Part shown: piece by piece, positions 1-11,600 of the stretch
How the letters are laid out: the number at the start of each line of letters is the position of its first letter
How positions within the stretch are numbered: position 1 is the stretch's first letter
The notes under the pieces: model-generated
Databases searched by the model: none
The model's input: the letters and a program-made list of their open reading frames with translations, nothing else
Told to the model about the DNA's origin: nothing
Translations under genes and position numbers: made by a program
NCBI GenBank assembly: GCA_964020085.1
Contig: CAXHUQ010000758.1
Span: 80,001-144,000, forward strand
Length of the DNA stretch: 64,000 nucleotides
DNA from: Micromussa lordhowensis
Taxonomy: Eukaryota > Cnidaria > Anthozoa > Scleractinia > Lobophylliidae
Direction of reading: 5' to 3'

Positions 1-621
1 ATGGCATTTGCGCCAAAGTGTTTTTTGTGGCCTTCTTTTGAGGGGAGTTTCCCTTGGTCGCAACTTTGCAGAATTTCAGAAAACGCGCGATGAGGGTGTC
101 CTTGCCAAATTTGCCATAGCTCGGCTTTGCGGGCACTTTGAAAGATGCGGTTTGCAGCAAAATGTTGTGCTAGGATGGCGCTTTAAGTGCATTGTAATTA
201 AGAGGTGATGGCATTTGGGCCAGGGTGTTTTTTGTGGCCTTCTTTTGAGGGGAGTTTCCCTTGGTCGCAACTTTGCAGAATTTCAGAAAACGCGCGATGA
301 GGGTGTCCTTGCCAAATTTGCCATAGCTCGGCTTTGCGGGCACTTTGAAAGATGCGGTTTGCAGCAAAATGTTGTGCTAGGATGGCACTTTAAGTGCATT
401 GTAATTAGGAGGTGATGGCATTTGCGCCAGGGTGTTTTTTGTGGCCTTCTTTTGAGGGGAGTTTCCCTTGGTCGCAACTTTGCAGAATTTCAGAAAACGC
501 GCGATGAGGGTGTCCTTGCCAAATTTGCCATAGCTCGGCTTTCCGGGCACTTTGAAAGATGCGGTTTGCAGCAAAATGTTGTGCTAGGATGGCACTTTAA
601 GTGCATTGTAATTAGAAGGTG

Positions 622-828
622 ATGGCATTTGCGCCAGGGTGTTTTTTGTGGCCTTCTTTTGAGGGGAGTTTCCCTTGGTCGCAACTTTGCAGAATTTCAG
701 AAAACGCGCGATGAGGGTGTCCTTGCCAAATTTGCCATAGCTCGGCTTTGCGGGCACTTTGAAAGATGCGGTTTGCAGCAAAATGTTGTGCTAGGATGGC
801 ACTTTAAGTGCATTGTAATTAGGAGGTG
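622..828 (+). repeat. Reference monomer of subfamily A
   Basis: This is a representative 207-bp unit close to the array consensus. Landmarks in order: a T6 run near its start; a T-rich stretch running into TTGAGGGGAGTTTCCC; the block shared with array B at 682-710, which contains CGCGCG; a C/G-rich TTTGCGGGC motif; an imperfect dyad AGCAAAATGTTGTGCT at 777-792; and a perfect 13-bp dyad GCACTTTAAGTGC at 799-811 (6-bp arms, 1-nt centre). It ends in AATTAGAAGGTG where most other units have AATTAGGAGGTG. The length is on the scale of one nucleosome plus linker, as for many eukaryotic satellites. Confidence 0.95.
682..710 (-). repeat. 29-bp block invariant between subfamilies A and B
   Basis: Read on the minus strand this block starts CGCGCGTTTTCTGAAATTCT and ends GCAAAGTTG. 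The same 29 bases occur on the plus strand in typical array B monomers, for example at 60,998-61,026. Flanking bases differ between the subfamilies on both sides. It is the longest exact match I found between the two consensus forms, so it is the best candidate for a constrained element such as a protein-binding site. That function is inference. Confidence 0.75.
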
Positions 829-1035
829 ATGGCATTTGCGCCAGGGTGTTTTTTGTGGCCTTCTTTTGAGGGGAGTTTCCCTTGGTCGCAACTTTGCAGA
901 ATTTCAGAAAACGCGCGATGAGGGTGTCCTTGCCAAATTTGCCATAGCTCGGCTTTGCGGGCACTTTGAAAGATGCGGTTTGCAGCAAAATGTTGTGCTA
1001 GGATGGCACTTTAAGTGCATTGTAATTAGGAGGTG

Positions 1036-1244
1036 ATGGCATTTGCGCCAGGGTGTTTTTTGTGGCCTTCTTTTGAGGGGAGTTTCCCTTGGCTCGCAAC
1101 TTTGCAGAATTTCAGAAAAACGCGCGATGAGGGTGTCCTTGCCAAATTTGCCATAGCTCGGCTTTGCGGGCACTTTGAAAGATGCGGTTTGCAGCAAAAT
1201 GTTGTGCTAGGATGGCACTTTAAGTGCATTGTAATTAGGAGGTG
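1036..1244 (+). repeat. 209-bp monomer with two 1-bp insertions
   Basis: This unit has an extra C in GGCTCGCAAC (near 1,093) and an extra A in CAGAAAAACGCG (near 1,117). It is one of seven A monomers whose length departs from 207 bp by 1-2 bp; the others start at 2,901, 8,488, 8,696, 10,767, 18,490 and 24,288. Confidence 0.9.
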
Positions 1245-2279
1245 ATGGCATTTGCGCCAGGGTGTTTTTTGTGGCCTTCTTTTGAGGGGAGTTTCCCTTG
1301 GTCGCAACTTTGCAGAACTTCAGAAAACGCGCGATGAGGGTGTCCTTGCCAAATTTGCCATAGCTCGGCTTTGCGGGCACTTTGAAAGATGCGGTTTGCA
1401 GCAAAATGTTGTGCTAGGATGGCACTTTAAGTGCATTGTAATTAGGAGGTGATGGCATTTGCGCCAGGGTGTTTTTTGTGGCCTTCTTTTGAGGGGAGTT
1501 TCCCTTGGTCGCAACTTTGCAGAATTTCAGAAAACGCGTCATGAGGGTGTCCTTGCCAAATTTGCCATAGCTCGGCTTTGCGGGCACTTTGAAAGATGCG
1601 GTTTGCAGCAAAATGTTGTGCTAGGATGGCACTTTAAGTGCATTGTAATTAGGAGGTGATGGAATTTGCGCCAGGGTGTTTTTTGTGGCCTTCTTTTGAG
1701 GGGAGTTTCCCTTGGTCGCAACTTTGCAGAATTTCAGAAAACGCGCGATGAGGGTGTCCTTGCCAAATTTGCCATAGCTCGGCTTTGCGGGCACTTTGAA
1801 AGATGCGGTTTGCAGCAAAATGTTGTGCTAGGATGGCACTTTAAGTGCATTGTAATTAGGAGGTGATGGCATTTGCGCCAGGGTGTTTTTTGTGGCCTTC
1901 TTTTGAGGGGAGTTTCCCTTGGTCGCAACTTTGCAGAATTTCAGAAAACGCGCGATGAGGGTGTCCTTGCCAAATTTGCCATAGCTCGGCTTTGCGGGCA
2001 CTTTGAAAGATGCGGTTTGCAGCAAAATGTTGTGCTAGGATGGCACTTTAAGTGCATTGTAATTAGGAGGTGATGGCATTTGCGCCAGGGTGTTTTTTGT
2101 GGCCTTCTTTTGAGGGGAGTTTCCCTTGGTCGCAACTTTGCAGAATTTCAGAAAACGCGCGATGAGGGTGTCCTTGCCAAATTTGCCATAGCTCGGCTTT
2201 GCGGGCACTTTGAAAGATGCGGTTTGCAGCAAAATGTTGTGCTAGGATGGCGCTTTAAGTGCATTGTAATTAGGAGGTG

Positions 2280-2900
2280 ATGGCATTTGGGCCAGGGTGT
2301 TTTTTGTGGCCTTCTTTTGAGGGGAGTTTCCCTTGGTCGCAACTTTGCAGAATTTCAGAAAACGCGCGATGAGGGTGTCCTTGCCAAATTTGCCATAGCT
2401 CGGCTTTGCGGGCACTTTGAAAGATGCGGTTTGCAGCAAAATGTTGTGCTAGGATGGCACTTTAAGTGCATTGTAATTAGGAGGTGATGGCATTTGCGCC
2501 AGGGTGTTTTTTGTGGCCTTCTTTTGAGGGGAGTTTCCCTTGGTCGCAACTTTGCAGAATTTCAGAAAACGCGCGATGAGGGTGTCCTTGCCAAATTTGC
2601 CATAGCTCGGCTTTCCGGGCACTTTGAAAGATGCGGTTTGCAGCAAAATGTTGTGCTAGGATGGCACTTTAAGTGCATTGTAATTAGAAGGTGATGGCAT
2701 TTGCGCCAGGGTGTTTTTTGTGGCCTTCTTTTGAGGGGAGTTTCCCTTGGTCGCAACTTTGCAGAATTTCAGAAAACGCGCGATGAGGGTGTCCTTGCCA
2801 AATTTGCCATAGCTCGGCTTTGCGGGCACTTTGAAAGATGCGGTTTGCAGCAAAATGTTGTGCTAGGATGGCACTTTAAGTGCATTGTAATTAGGAGGTG
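2280..2900 (+). repeat. Second copy of the 208-828 three-monomer block
   Basis: It shares the TTTGGGCC, TTTCCGGGC and TTAGAAGG variants with 208-828. The match breaks in the next monomer (2,901), which has its own indels. Confidence 0.9.
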
Positions 2901-3105
2901 ATGGCATTTGCGCCAGGGTGTTTTTTTGTGGCCTTCTTTTGAGGGGAGTTTCCCTTGGTCGCAACTTTGCAGAATTTCAGAAAACGCGCGATGAGGGTGT
3001 CCTTGCCAAATTTGCCATAGCTCGGCTTTGCGGGCACTTTGAAAGATGCGTGCAGCAAAATGTTGTGCTAGGATGGCGCTTTAAGTGCATTGTAATTAGG
3101 AGGTG
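2901..3105 (+). repeat. 205-bp monomer with T7 run and 3-bp deletion
   Basis: The T6 run is lengthened to T7, and GATGCGGTTTGCAGC is shortened to GATGCGTGCAGC by loss of 3 bp. No other A unit has this combination. Confidence 0.9.
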
Positions 3106-3312
3106 ATGGCATTTGGGCCAGGGTGTTTTTTGTGGCCTTCTTTTGAGGGGAGTTTCCCTTGGTCGCAACTTTGCAGAATTTCAGAAAACGCGCGATGAGG
3201 GTGTCCTTGCCAAATTTGCCATAGCTCGGCTTTGCGGGCACTTTGAAAGATGCGGTTTGCAGCAAAATGTTGTGCTAGGATGGCACTTTAAGTGCATTGT
3301 AATTAGGAGGTG

Positions 3313-4140
3313 ATGGCATTTGCGCCAGGGTGTTTTTTGTGGCCTTCTTTTAAGGGGAGTTTCCCTTGGTCGCAACTTTGCAGAATTTCAGAAAACGCGT
3401 CATGAGGGTGTCCTTGCCAAATTTGCCATAGCTCGGCTTTGCGGGCACTTTGAAAGATGCGGTTTGCAGCAAAATGTTGTGCTAGGATGGCACTTTAAGT
3501 GCATTGTAATTAGGAGGTAATGGCATTTGCGCCAGGGTGTTTTTTGTGGCCTTCTTTTGAGGGGAGTTTCCCTTGGTCGCAACTTTGCAGAATTTCAGAA
3601 AACGCGCGATGAGGGTGTCCTTGCCAAATTTGCCATAGCTCGGCTTTGCGGGCACTTTGAAAGATGCAGTTTGCAGCAAAATGTTGTGCTAGGATGGCAC
3701 TTTAAGTGCATTGTAATTAGGAGGTGATGGCATTTGCGCCAGGGTGTTTTTTGTGGCCTTCTTTTAAGGGGAGTTTCCCTTGGTCGCAACTTTGCAGAAT
3801 TTCAGAAAACGCGTCATGAGGGTGTCCTTGCCAAATTTGCCATAGCTCGGCTTTGCGGGCACTTTGAAAGATGCGGTTTGCAGCAAAATGTTGTGCTAGG
3901 ATGGCACTTTAAGTGCATTGTAATTAGGAGGTAATGGCATTTGCGCCAGGGTGTTTTTTGTGGCCTTCTTTTGAGGGGAGTTTCCCTTGGTCGCAACTTT
4001 GCAGAATTTCAGAAAACGCGCGATGAGGGTGTCCTTGCCAAATTTGCCATAGCTCGGCTTTGCGGGCACTTTGAAAGATGCGGTTTGCGGCAAAATGTTG
4101 TGCTAGGATGGCGCTTTAAGTGCATTGTAATTAGGAGGTG
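3313..4140 (+). repeat. Tandem two-monomer (414-bp) higher-order repeat, 2 copies
   Basis: Copies are 3,313-3,726 and 3,727-4,140. Both carry CTTTTAAGGGGAG in place of CTTTTGAGGGGAG, CGTCATGAGG in place of CGCGATGAGG, and AGGAGGTAATGG at the internal boundary. The TTAAGG variant recurs alone near 5,418 and the CGTCATG variant alone near 1,538, which suggests a mixed origin. Confidence 0.88.
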
Positions 4141-7100
4141 ATGGCATTTGGGCCAGGGTGTTTTTTGTGGCCTTCTTTTGAGGGGAGTTTCCCTTGGTCG
4201 CAACTTTGCAGAATTTCAGAAAACGCGCGATGAGGGTGTCCTTGCCAAATTTGCCATAGCTCGGCTTTGCGGGCACTTTGAAAGATGCAGTTTGCAGCAA
4301 AATGTTGTGCTAGGATGGCACTTTAAGTGCATTGTAATTAGGAGGTGATGGCATTTGCGCCAGGGTGTTTTTTGTGGCCTTCTTTTGAGGGGAGTTTCCC
4401 TTGGTCGCAACTTTGCAGAATTTCAGAAAACGCGCGATGAGGGTGTCCTTGCCAAATTTGCCATAGCTCGGCTTTGCGGGCACTTTGAAAGATGCGGTTT
4501 GCAGCAAAATGTTGTGCTAGGATGGCACTTTAAGTGCATTGTAATTAGGAGGTGATGGCATTTGCGCCAGGGTGTTTTTTGTGGCCTTCTTTTGAGGGGA
4601 GTTTCCCTTGGTCGCAACTTTGCAGAATTTCAGAAAACGCGCGATGAGGGTGTCCTTGCCAAATTTGCCATAGCTCGGCTTTGCGGGCACTTTGAAAGAT
4701 GCGGTTTGCAGCAAAATGTTGTGCTAGGATGGCACTTTAAGTGCATTGTAATTAGGAGGTGATGGCATTTGCGCCAGGGTGTTTTTTGTGGCCTTCTTTT
4801 GAGGGGAGTTTCCCTTGGTCGCAACTTTGCAGAATTTCAGAAAACGCGCGATGAGGGTGTCCTTGCCAAATTTGCCATAGCTCGGCTTTGCGGGCACTTT
4901 GAAAGATGCGGTTTGCAGCAAAATGTTGTGCTAGGATTGCACTTTAAGCGCATTGTAATTAGGAGGTGATGGCATTTGCGCCAGGGTGTTTTTTGCGGCC
5001 TTCTTTTGAGGGGAGTTTCCCTTGGTCGCAACTTTGCAGAATTTCAGAAAACGCGCGATGAGGGTGTCCTTGCCAAATTTGCCATAGCTCGGCTTTGCGG
5101 GCACTTTGAAAGATGCGGTTTGCAGCAAAATGTTGTGCTAGGATGGCGCTTTAAGTGCATTGTAATTAGGAGGTGATGGCATTTGGGCCAGGGTGTTTTT
5201 TGTGGCCTTCTTTTGAGGGGAGTTTCCCTTGGTCGCAACTTTGCAGAATTTCAGAAAACGCGCGATGAGGGTGTCCTTGCCAAATTTGCCATAGCTCGGC
5301 TTTGCGGGCACTTTGAAAGATGCGGTTTGCAGCAAAATGTTGTGCTAGGATGGCACTTTAAGTGCATTGTAATTAGGAGGTGATGGCATTTGCGCCAGGG
5401 TGTTTTTTGTGGCCTTCTTTTAAGGGGAGTTTCCCTTGGTCGCAACTTTGCAGAATTTCAGAAAACGCGCGATGAGGGTGTCCTTGCCAAATTTGCCATA
5501 GCTCGGCTTTGCGGGCACTTTGAAAGATGCGGTTTGCAGCAAAATGTTGTGCTAGGATGGCACTTTAAGTGCATTGTAATTAGGAGGTGATGGCATTTGC
5601 GCCAGGGTGTTTTTTGTGGCCTTCTTTTGAGGGGAGTTTCCCTTGGTCGCAACTTTGCAGAATTTCAGAAAACGCGCGATGAGGGTGTCCTTGCCAAATT
5701 TGCCATAGCTCGGCTTTGCGGGCACTTTGAAAGATGCGGTTTGCAGCAAAATGTTGTGCTAGGATGGCACTTTAAGTGCATTGTAATTAGGAGGTGATGG
5801 CATTTGCGCCAGGGTGTTTTTTGTGGCCTTCTTTTGAGGGGAGTTTCCCTTGGTCGCAACTTTGCAGAATTTCAGAAAACGCGCAATGAGGGTGTCCTTG
5901 CCAAATTTGCCATAGCTCGGCTTTGCGGGCACTTTGAAAGATGCGGTTTGCAGCAAAATGTTGTGCTAGGATGGCACTTTAAGTGCATTGTAATTAAGAG
6001 GTGATGGCATTTGCGCCAGGGTGTTTTTTGTGGCCTTCTTTTGAGGGGAGTTTCCCTTGGTCGCAACTTTGCAGAATTTCAGAAAACGCGCGATGAGGGT
6101 GTCCTTGCCAAATTTGCCATAGCTCGGCTTTGCGGGCACTTTGAAAGATGCGGTTTGCAGCAAAATGTTGTGCTAGGATGGCACTTTAAGTGCATTGTAA
6201 TTAGGAGGTGATGGCATTTGCGCCAGGGTGTTTTTTGTGGCCTTCTTTTGAAGGGAGTTTCCCTTGGTCGCAACTTTGCAGAATTTCAGAAAACGCGCGA
6301 TGAGGGTGTCCTTGCCAAATTTGCCATAGCTCGGCTTTGCGGGCACTTTGAAAGATGCGGTTTGCAGCAAAATGTTGTGCTAGGATTGCACTTTAAGTGC
6401 ATTGTAATTAGGAGGTGATGGCATTTGCGCCAGGGTGTTTTTTGTGGCCTTCTTTTGAGGGGAGTTTCCCTTGGTCGCAACTTTGCAGAATTTCAGAAAA
6501 CGCGCGATGAGGGTGTCCTTGCCAAATTTGCCATAGCTCGGCTTTGCGGGCACTTTGAAAGATGCGGTTTGCAGCAAAATGTTGTGCTAGGATGGCACTT
6601 TAAGTGCATTGTAATTAGGAGGTGATGGCATTTGCGCCAGGGTGTTTTTTGTGGCCTTCTTTTGAGGGGAGTTTCCCTTGGTCGCAACTTTGCAGAATTT
6701 CAGAAAACGCGCGATGAGGGTGTCCTTGCCAAATTTGCCATAGCTCGGCTTTCCGGACACTTTGAAAGATGCGGTTTGCAGCAAAATGTTGTGCTAGGAT
6801 GGCACTTTAAGTGCATTGTAATTAGGAGGTGATGGCATTTGCGCCAGGGTGTTTTTTGTGGCCTTCTTTTGAGGGGAGTTTCCCTTGGTCGCAACTTTGC
6901 AGAATTTCAGAAAACGCGCGATGAGGGTGTCCTTGCCAAATTTGCCATAGCTCGGCTTTGCGGGCACTTTGAAAGATGCGGTTTGCAGCAAAATGTTGTG
7001 CTAGGATGGCACTTTAAGTGCATTGTAATTAGGAGGTGATGGCATTTGCGCCAGGGTGTTTTTTGTGGCCTTCTTTTGAGGGGAGTTTCCCTTGGTCGCA

Positions 7101-8487
7101 ACTTTGCAGAATTTCAGAAAACGCGCGATGAGGGTGTCCTTGCCAAATTTGCCATAGCTCGGCTTTGCGGGCACTTTGAAAGATGCGGTTTGCAGCAAAA
7201 TGTTGTGCTAGGATGGCACTTTAAGTGCATTGTAATTAGGAGGTGATCGCATTTGCGCCAGGGTGTTTTTTGTGGCCTTCTTTTGAGGGGAGTTTCCCTT
7301 GGTCGCAACTTTGCAGAATTTCAGAAAACGCGCGATGAGGGTGTCCTTGCCAAATTTGCCATAGCTCGGCTTTGCGGGCACTTTGAAAGATGCAGTTTGC
7401 AGCAAAATGTTGTGCTAGGATGGCACTTTAAGTGCATTGTAATTAGGAGGTGATGGCATTTGCGCCAGGGTGTTTTTTGTGGCCTTCTTTTGAGGTGAGT
7501 TTCCCTTGGTCGCAACTTTGCAGAATTTCAGAAAACGCGCGATGAGGGTGTCCTTGCCAAATTTGCCATAGCTCGGCTTTGCGGGCACTTTGAAAGATGC
7601 GGTTTGCAGCAAAATGTTGTGCTAGGATGGCACTTTAAGTGCATTGTAATTAGGAGGTGATGGCATTTGCGCCAGGGTTTTTTTTGTGGCCTTCTTTTGA
7701 GGGGAGTTTCCCTTGGTCGCAACTTTGCAGAATTTCAGAAAACGCGCGATGAGGGTGTCCTTGCCAAATTTGCCATAGCTCGGCTTTGCGGGCAGTTTGA
7801 AAGATGCGGTTTGCAGCAAAATGTTGTGCTAGGATGGCATTTTAAGTGCATTGTAATTAGGAGGTGATGGCATTTGCGCTAGGGTGTTTTTTGTGGCCTT
7901 CTTTTGAGGGGAGTTTCCCTTGGTCGCAACTTTGCAGAATTTCAGAAAACGCGCGATGAGGGTGTCCTTGCCAAATTTGCCATAGCTCGGCTTTGCGGGC
8001 ACTTTGAAAGATGCGGTTTGCAGCAAAATGTTGTGCTAGGATGGCACTTTAAGTGCATTGTAATTAGGAGGTGATGGCATTTGCGCCAGGGTGTGTTTTG
8101 TGGCCTTCTTTTGAGGGGAGTTTCCCTTGGTCGCAACTTTGCAGAATTTCAGAAAACGCGCGATGAGGGTGTCCTTGCCAAATTTGCCATAGCTCGGCTT
8201 TGCGGGCACTTTGAAAGATGCGGTTTGCAGCAAAATGTTGTGCTAGGATGGCACTTTAAGTGCATTGTAATTAGGAGGTGACGGCATTTGTGCCAGGGTG
8301 TTTTTTGTGGCCTTCTTTTGAGGGGAGTTTCCCTTGGTCGCAACTTTGCAGAATTTCAGAAAACGCGCGATGAGGGTGTCCTTGCCAAATTTGCCATAGC
8401 TCGGCTTTGCGGGCACTTTGAAAGATGCGGTTTGCAGCAAAATGTTGTGCTAGGATGGCACTTTAAGGGCATTGTAATTAGGAGGTG

Positions 8488-8695
8488 ATGGCATTTGCAA
8501 CCAGGGTGTTTTTTGTGGCCTTCTTTTGAGGGGAGTTTCCCTTGGTCGCAACTTTGCAGAATTTCAGAAAACGCGCGATGAGGGTGTCCTTGCCAAATTT
8601 GCCATAGCTCGGCTTTGCGGGCACTTTGAAAGATGCGGTTTGCAGCAAAATGTTGTGCTAGGATGGCACTTTAAGTGCATTGTAATTAGGAGGTG
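8488..8695 (+). repeat. 208-bp monomer with TTTGCAACCAGG variant
   Basis: TTTGCGCCAGG is replaced by TTTGCAACCAGG, a 1-bp gain. The same variant marks the units at 8,696 and 10,767, the first monomers of the two 2,071-bp copies. Confidence 0.88.
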
Positions 8696-11600
8696 ATGGC
8701 ATTTGCAACCAGGGTGTTTTTTGTGGCCTTCTTTTGAGGGGAGTTTCCCTTGGTCGCAACTTTGCAGAATTTCAGAAAACGCGCGATGAGGGTGTCCTTG
8801 CCAAATTTGCCATAGCTCGGCTTTGCGGGCACTTTGAAAGATGCGGTTTGCAGCAAAATGTTGTGCTAGGATGGCACTTTAAGTGCATTGTAATTAGGAG
8901 GTGATGGCATTTGCGCCAGGGTGTTTTTTGTGGCCTTCTTTTGAGGGGAGTTTCCCTTGGTCGCAACTTTGCAGAATTTCAGAAAACGCGCGATGAGGGT
9001 GTCCTTGCCAAATTTGCCATAGCTCGGCTTTGCGGGCACTTTGAAAGATGCGGTTTGCAGCAAAATGTTGTGCTAGGATGGCACTTTAAGTGCATTGTAA
9101 TTAGGAGGTGATGGCATTTGCGCCAGGGTGTTTTTTGTGGCCTTCTTTTGAGGGGAGTTTCCCTTGGTCGCAACTTTGCAGAATTTCAGAAAACGCGCGA
9201 TGAGGGTGTCCTTGCCAAATTTGCCATAGCTCGGCTTTGCGGGCACTTTGAAAGATGCGGTTTGCAGCAAAATGTTGTGCTAGGATGGCACTTTAAGTGC
9301 ATTGTAATTAGGAGGTGATGGCATTTGTGCCAGGGTGTTTTTTGTGGCCTTATTTTGAGGGGAGTTTCCCTTGGTCGCAACTTTGCAGAATTTCAGAAAA
9401 CGCGCGATGAGGGTGTCCTTGCCAAATTTGCCATAGCTCGGCTTTGCGGGCACTTTGAAAGATGCGGTTTAAAGCAAAATGTTGTGCTAGGATGGCGCTT
9501 TAAGTGCATTGTAATTAGGAGGTGATGGCATTTGCGCCAGGGTGTTTTTTGTGGCCTTCTTTTGAGGGGAGTTTCCCTTGGTCGCAACTTTGCAGAATTT
9601 CAGAAAACGCGCGATGAGGGTGTCCTTGCCAAATTTGCCATAGCTCGGCTTTGCGGGCACTTTGAAAGATGCGGTTTGCAGCAAAATGGTGTGCTAGGAT
9701 GGCACTTTAAGTGCATTGTAATTAGGAGGTGATGGCATTTGCGCCAGGGTGTTTTTTGTGGCCTTCTTTTGAGAGGAGTTTCCCTTGGTCGCAACTTTGC
9801 AGAATTTCAGAAAACGCGCGATGAGGGTGTCCTTGCCAAATTTGCCATAGCTCGGCTTTGCGGGCACTTTGAAAGATGCGGTTTGCAGCAAAATGTTGTG
9901 CTAGGATGGCACTTTAAGTGCATTGTAATTAGGAGGTGATGGCATTTGCGCCAGGGTGTTTTTTGTGGCCTTCTTTTGAGGGGAGTTTCCCTTGGTCGCA
10001 ACTTTGCAGAATTTCAGAAAACGCGCGATGAGGGTGTCCTTGCCAAATTTGCCATAGCTCGGCTTTGCGGGCACTTTGAAAGATGCGGTTTGCAGCAAAA
10101 TGTTGTGCTAGGATGGCACTTTAAGTGCATTGTAATTAGGAGGTGATGGCATTTGCGCCAGGGTGTTTTTTGTGGCCTTCTTTTGAGGGGAGTTTCCCTT
10201 GGTCGCAACTTTGCAGAATTTCAGAAAACGCGCGATGAGGGTGTCCTTGCCAAATTTGCCATAGCTCGGCTTTGCGGGCACTTTGAAAGATGCGGTTTGC
10301 AGCAAAATGTTGTGCTAGGATGGCACTTTAAGTGCATTGTAATTAGGAGGTGATGGCATTTGTGCCAGGGTGTTTTTTGTGGCCTTCTTTTGAGGGGAGT
10401 TTCCCTTGGTCGCAACTTTGCAGAATTTCAGAAAACGCGCGATGAGGGTGTCCTTGCCAAATTTGCCATAGCTCGGCTTTGCGGGCACTTTGAAAGATGC
10501 GGTTTGCAGCAAAATGTTGTGCTAGGATGGCGCTTTAAGTGCATTGTAATTAGGAGGTGATGGCATTTGCGCCAGGGTGTTTTTTGTGGCCTTCTTTTGA
10601 GGGGAGTTTCCCTTGGTCGCAACTTTGCAGAATTTCAGAAAACGCGCGATGAGGGTGTCCTTGCCAAATTTGCCATAGCTCGGCTTTGCGGGCACTTTGA
10701 AAGATGCGGTTTGTAGCAAAATGTTGTGCTAGGATGGCACTTTAAGTGCATTGTAATTAGGAGGTGATGGCATTTGCAACCAGGGTGTTTTTTGTGGCCT
10801 TCTTTTGAGGGGAGTTTCCCTTGGTCGCAACTTTGCAGAATTTCAGAAAACGCGCGATGAGGGTGTCCTTGCCAAATTTGCCATAGCTCGGCTTTGCGGG
10901 CACTTTGAAAGATGCGGTTTGCAGCAAAATGTTGTGCTAGGATGGCACTTTAAGTGCATTGTAATTAGGAGGTGATGGCATTTGCGCCAGGGTGTTTTTT
11001 GTGGCCTTCTTTTGAGGGGAGTTTCCCTTGGTCGCAACTTTGCAGAATTTCAGAAAACGCGCGATGAGGGTGTCCTTGCCAAATTTGCCATAGCTCGGCT
11101 TTGCGGGCACTTTGAAAGATGCGGTTTGCAGCAAAATGTTGTGCTAGGATGGCACTTTAAGTGCATTGTAATTAGGAGGTGATGGCATTTGCGCCAGGGT
11201 GTTTTTTGTGGCCTTCTTTTGAGGGGAGTTTCCCTTGGTCGCAACTTTGCAGAATTTCAGAAAACGCGCGATGAGGGTGTCCTTGCCAAATTTGCCATAG
11301 CTCGGCTTTGCGGGCACTTTGAAAGATGCGGTTTGCAGCAAAATGTTGTGCTAGGACGGCACTTTAAGTGCATTGTAATTAGGAGGTGATGGCATTTGTG
11401 CCAGGGTGTTTTTTGTGGCCTTCTTTTGAGGGGAGTTTCCCTTGGTCGCAACTTTGCAGAATTTCAGAAAACGCGCGATGAGGGTGTCCTTGCCAAATTT
11501 GCCATAGCTCGGCTTTGCGGGCACTTTGAAAGATGCGGTTTAAAGCAAAATGTTGTGCTAGGATGGCGCTTTAAGTGCATTGTAATTAGGAGGTGATGGC

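Larger units (their letters stand above)
208..828 (+). repeat. Three-monomer block duplicated at 2,280-2,900
   Basis: The block carries three rare variants in order: TTTGGGCC at its start, TTTCCGGGC in the second monomer (near 540), and TTAGAAGG at the second/third boundary (near 613). The same variants in the same order recur 2,072 bp downstream. The offset is ten monomers plus the 2-bp insertion in the monomer at 1,036. Confidence 0.9.

Noticed and set aside
201..220. AGGAGGTGATGG-like motif at each A unit boundary, resembling a bacterial ribosome binding site next to ATG
   Set aside because: The ATG overlaps the motif, leaving no spacing, and the frame that follows stops after about 30 codons. 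A 64-kb satellite is not a bacterial context. Chance similarity fixed by amplification.
648..653. T6 runs in A units as Pol III terminators
   Set aside because: No internal A/B box or other Pol III promoter was seen upstream in the monomer. Runs vary by slippage (T6-T8).
720..760. CENP-B-box-like sequence around CTCGGCTTTGCGGG
   Set aside because: The box needs TTCG, four bases, A, two bases, then CGGG. The spacing and the central A do not match here or in the other parts I checked.
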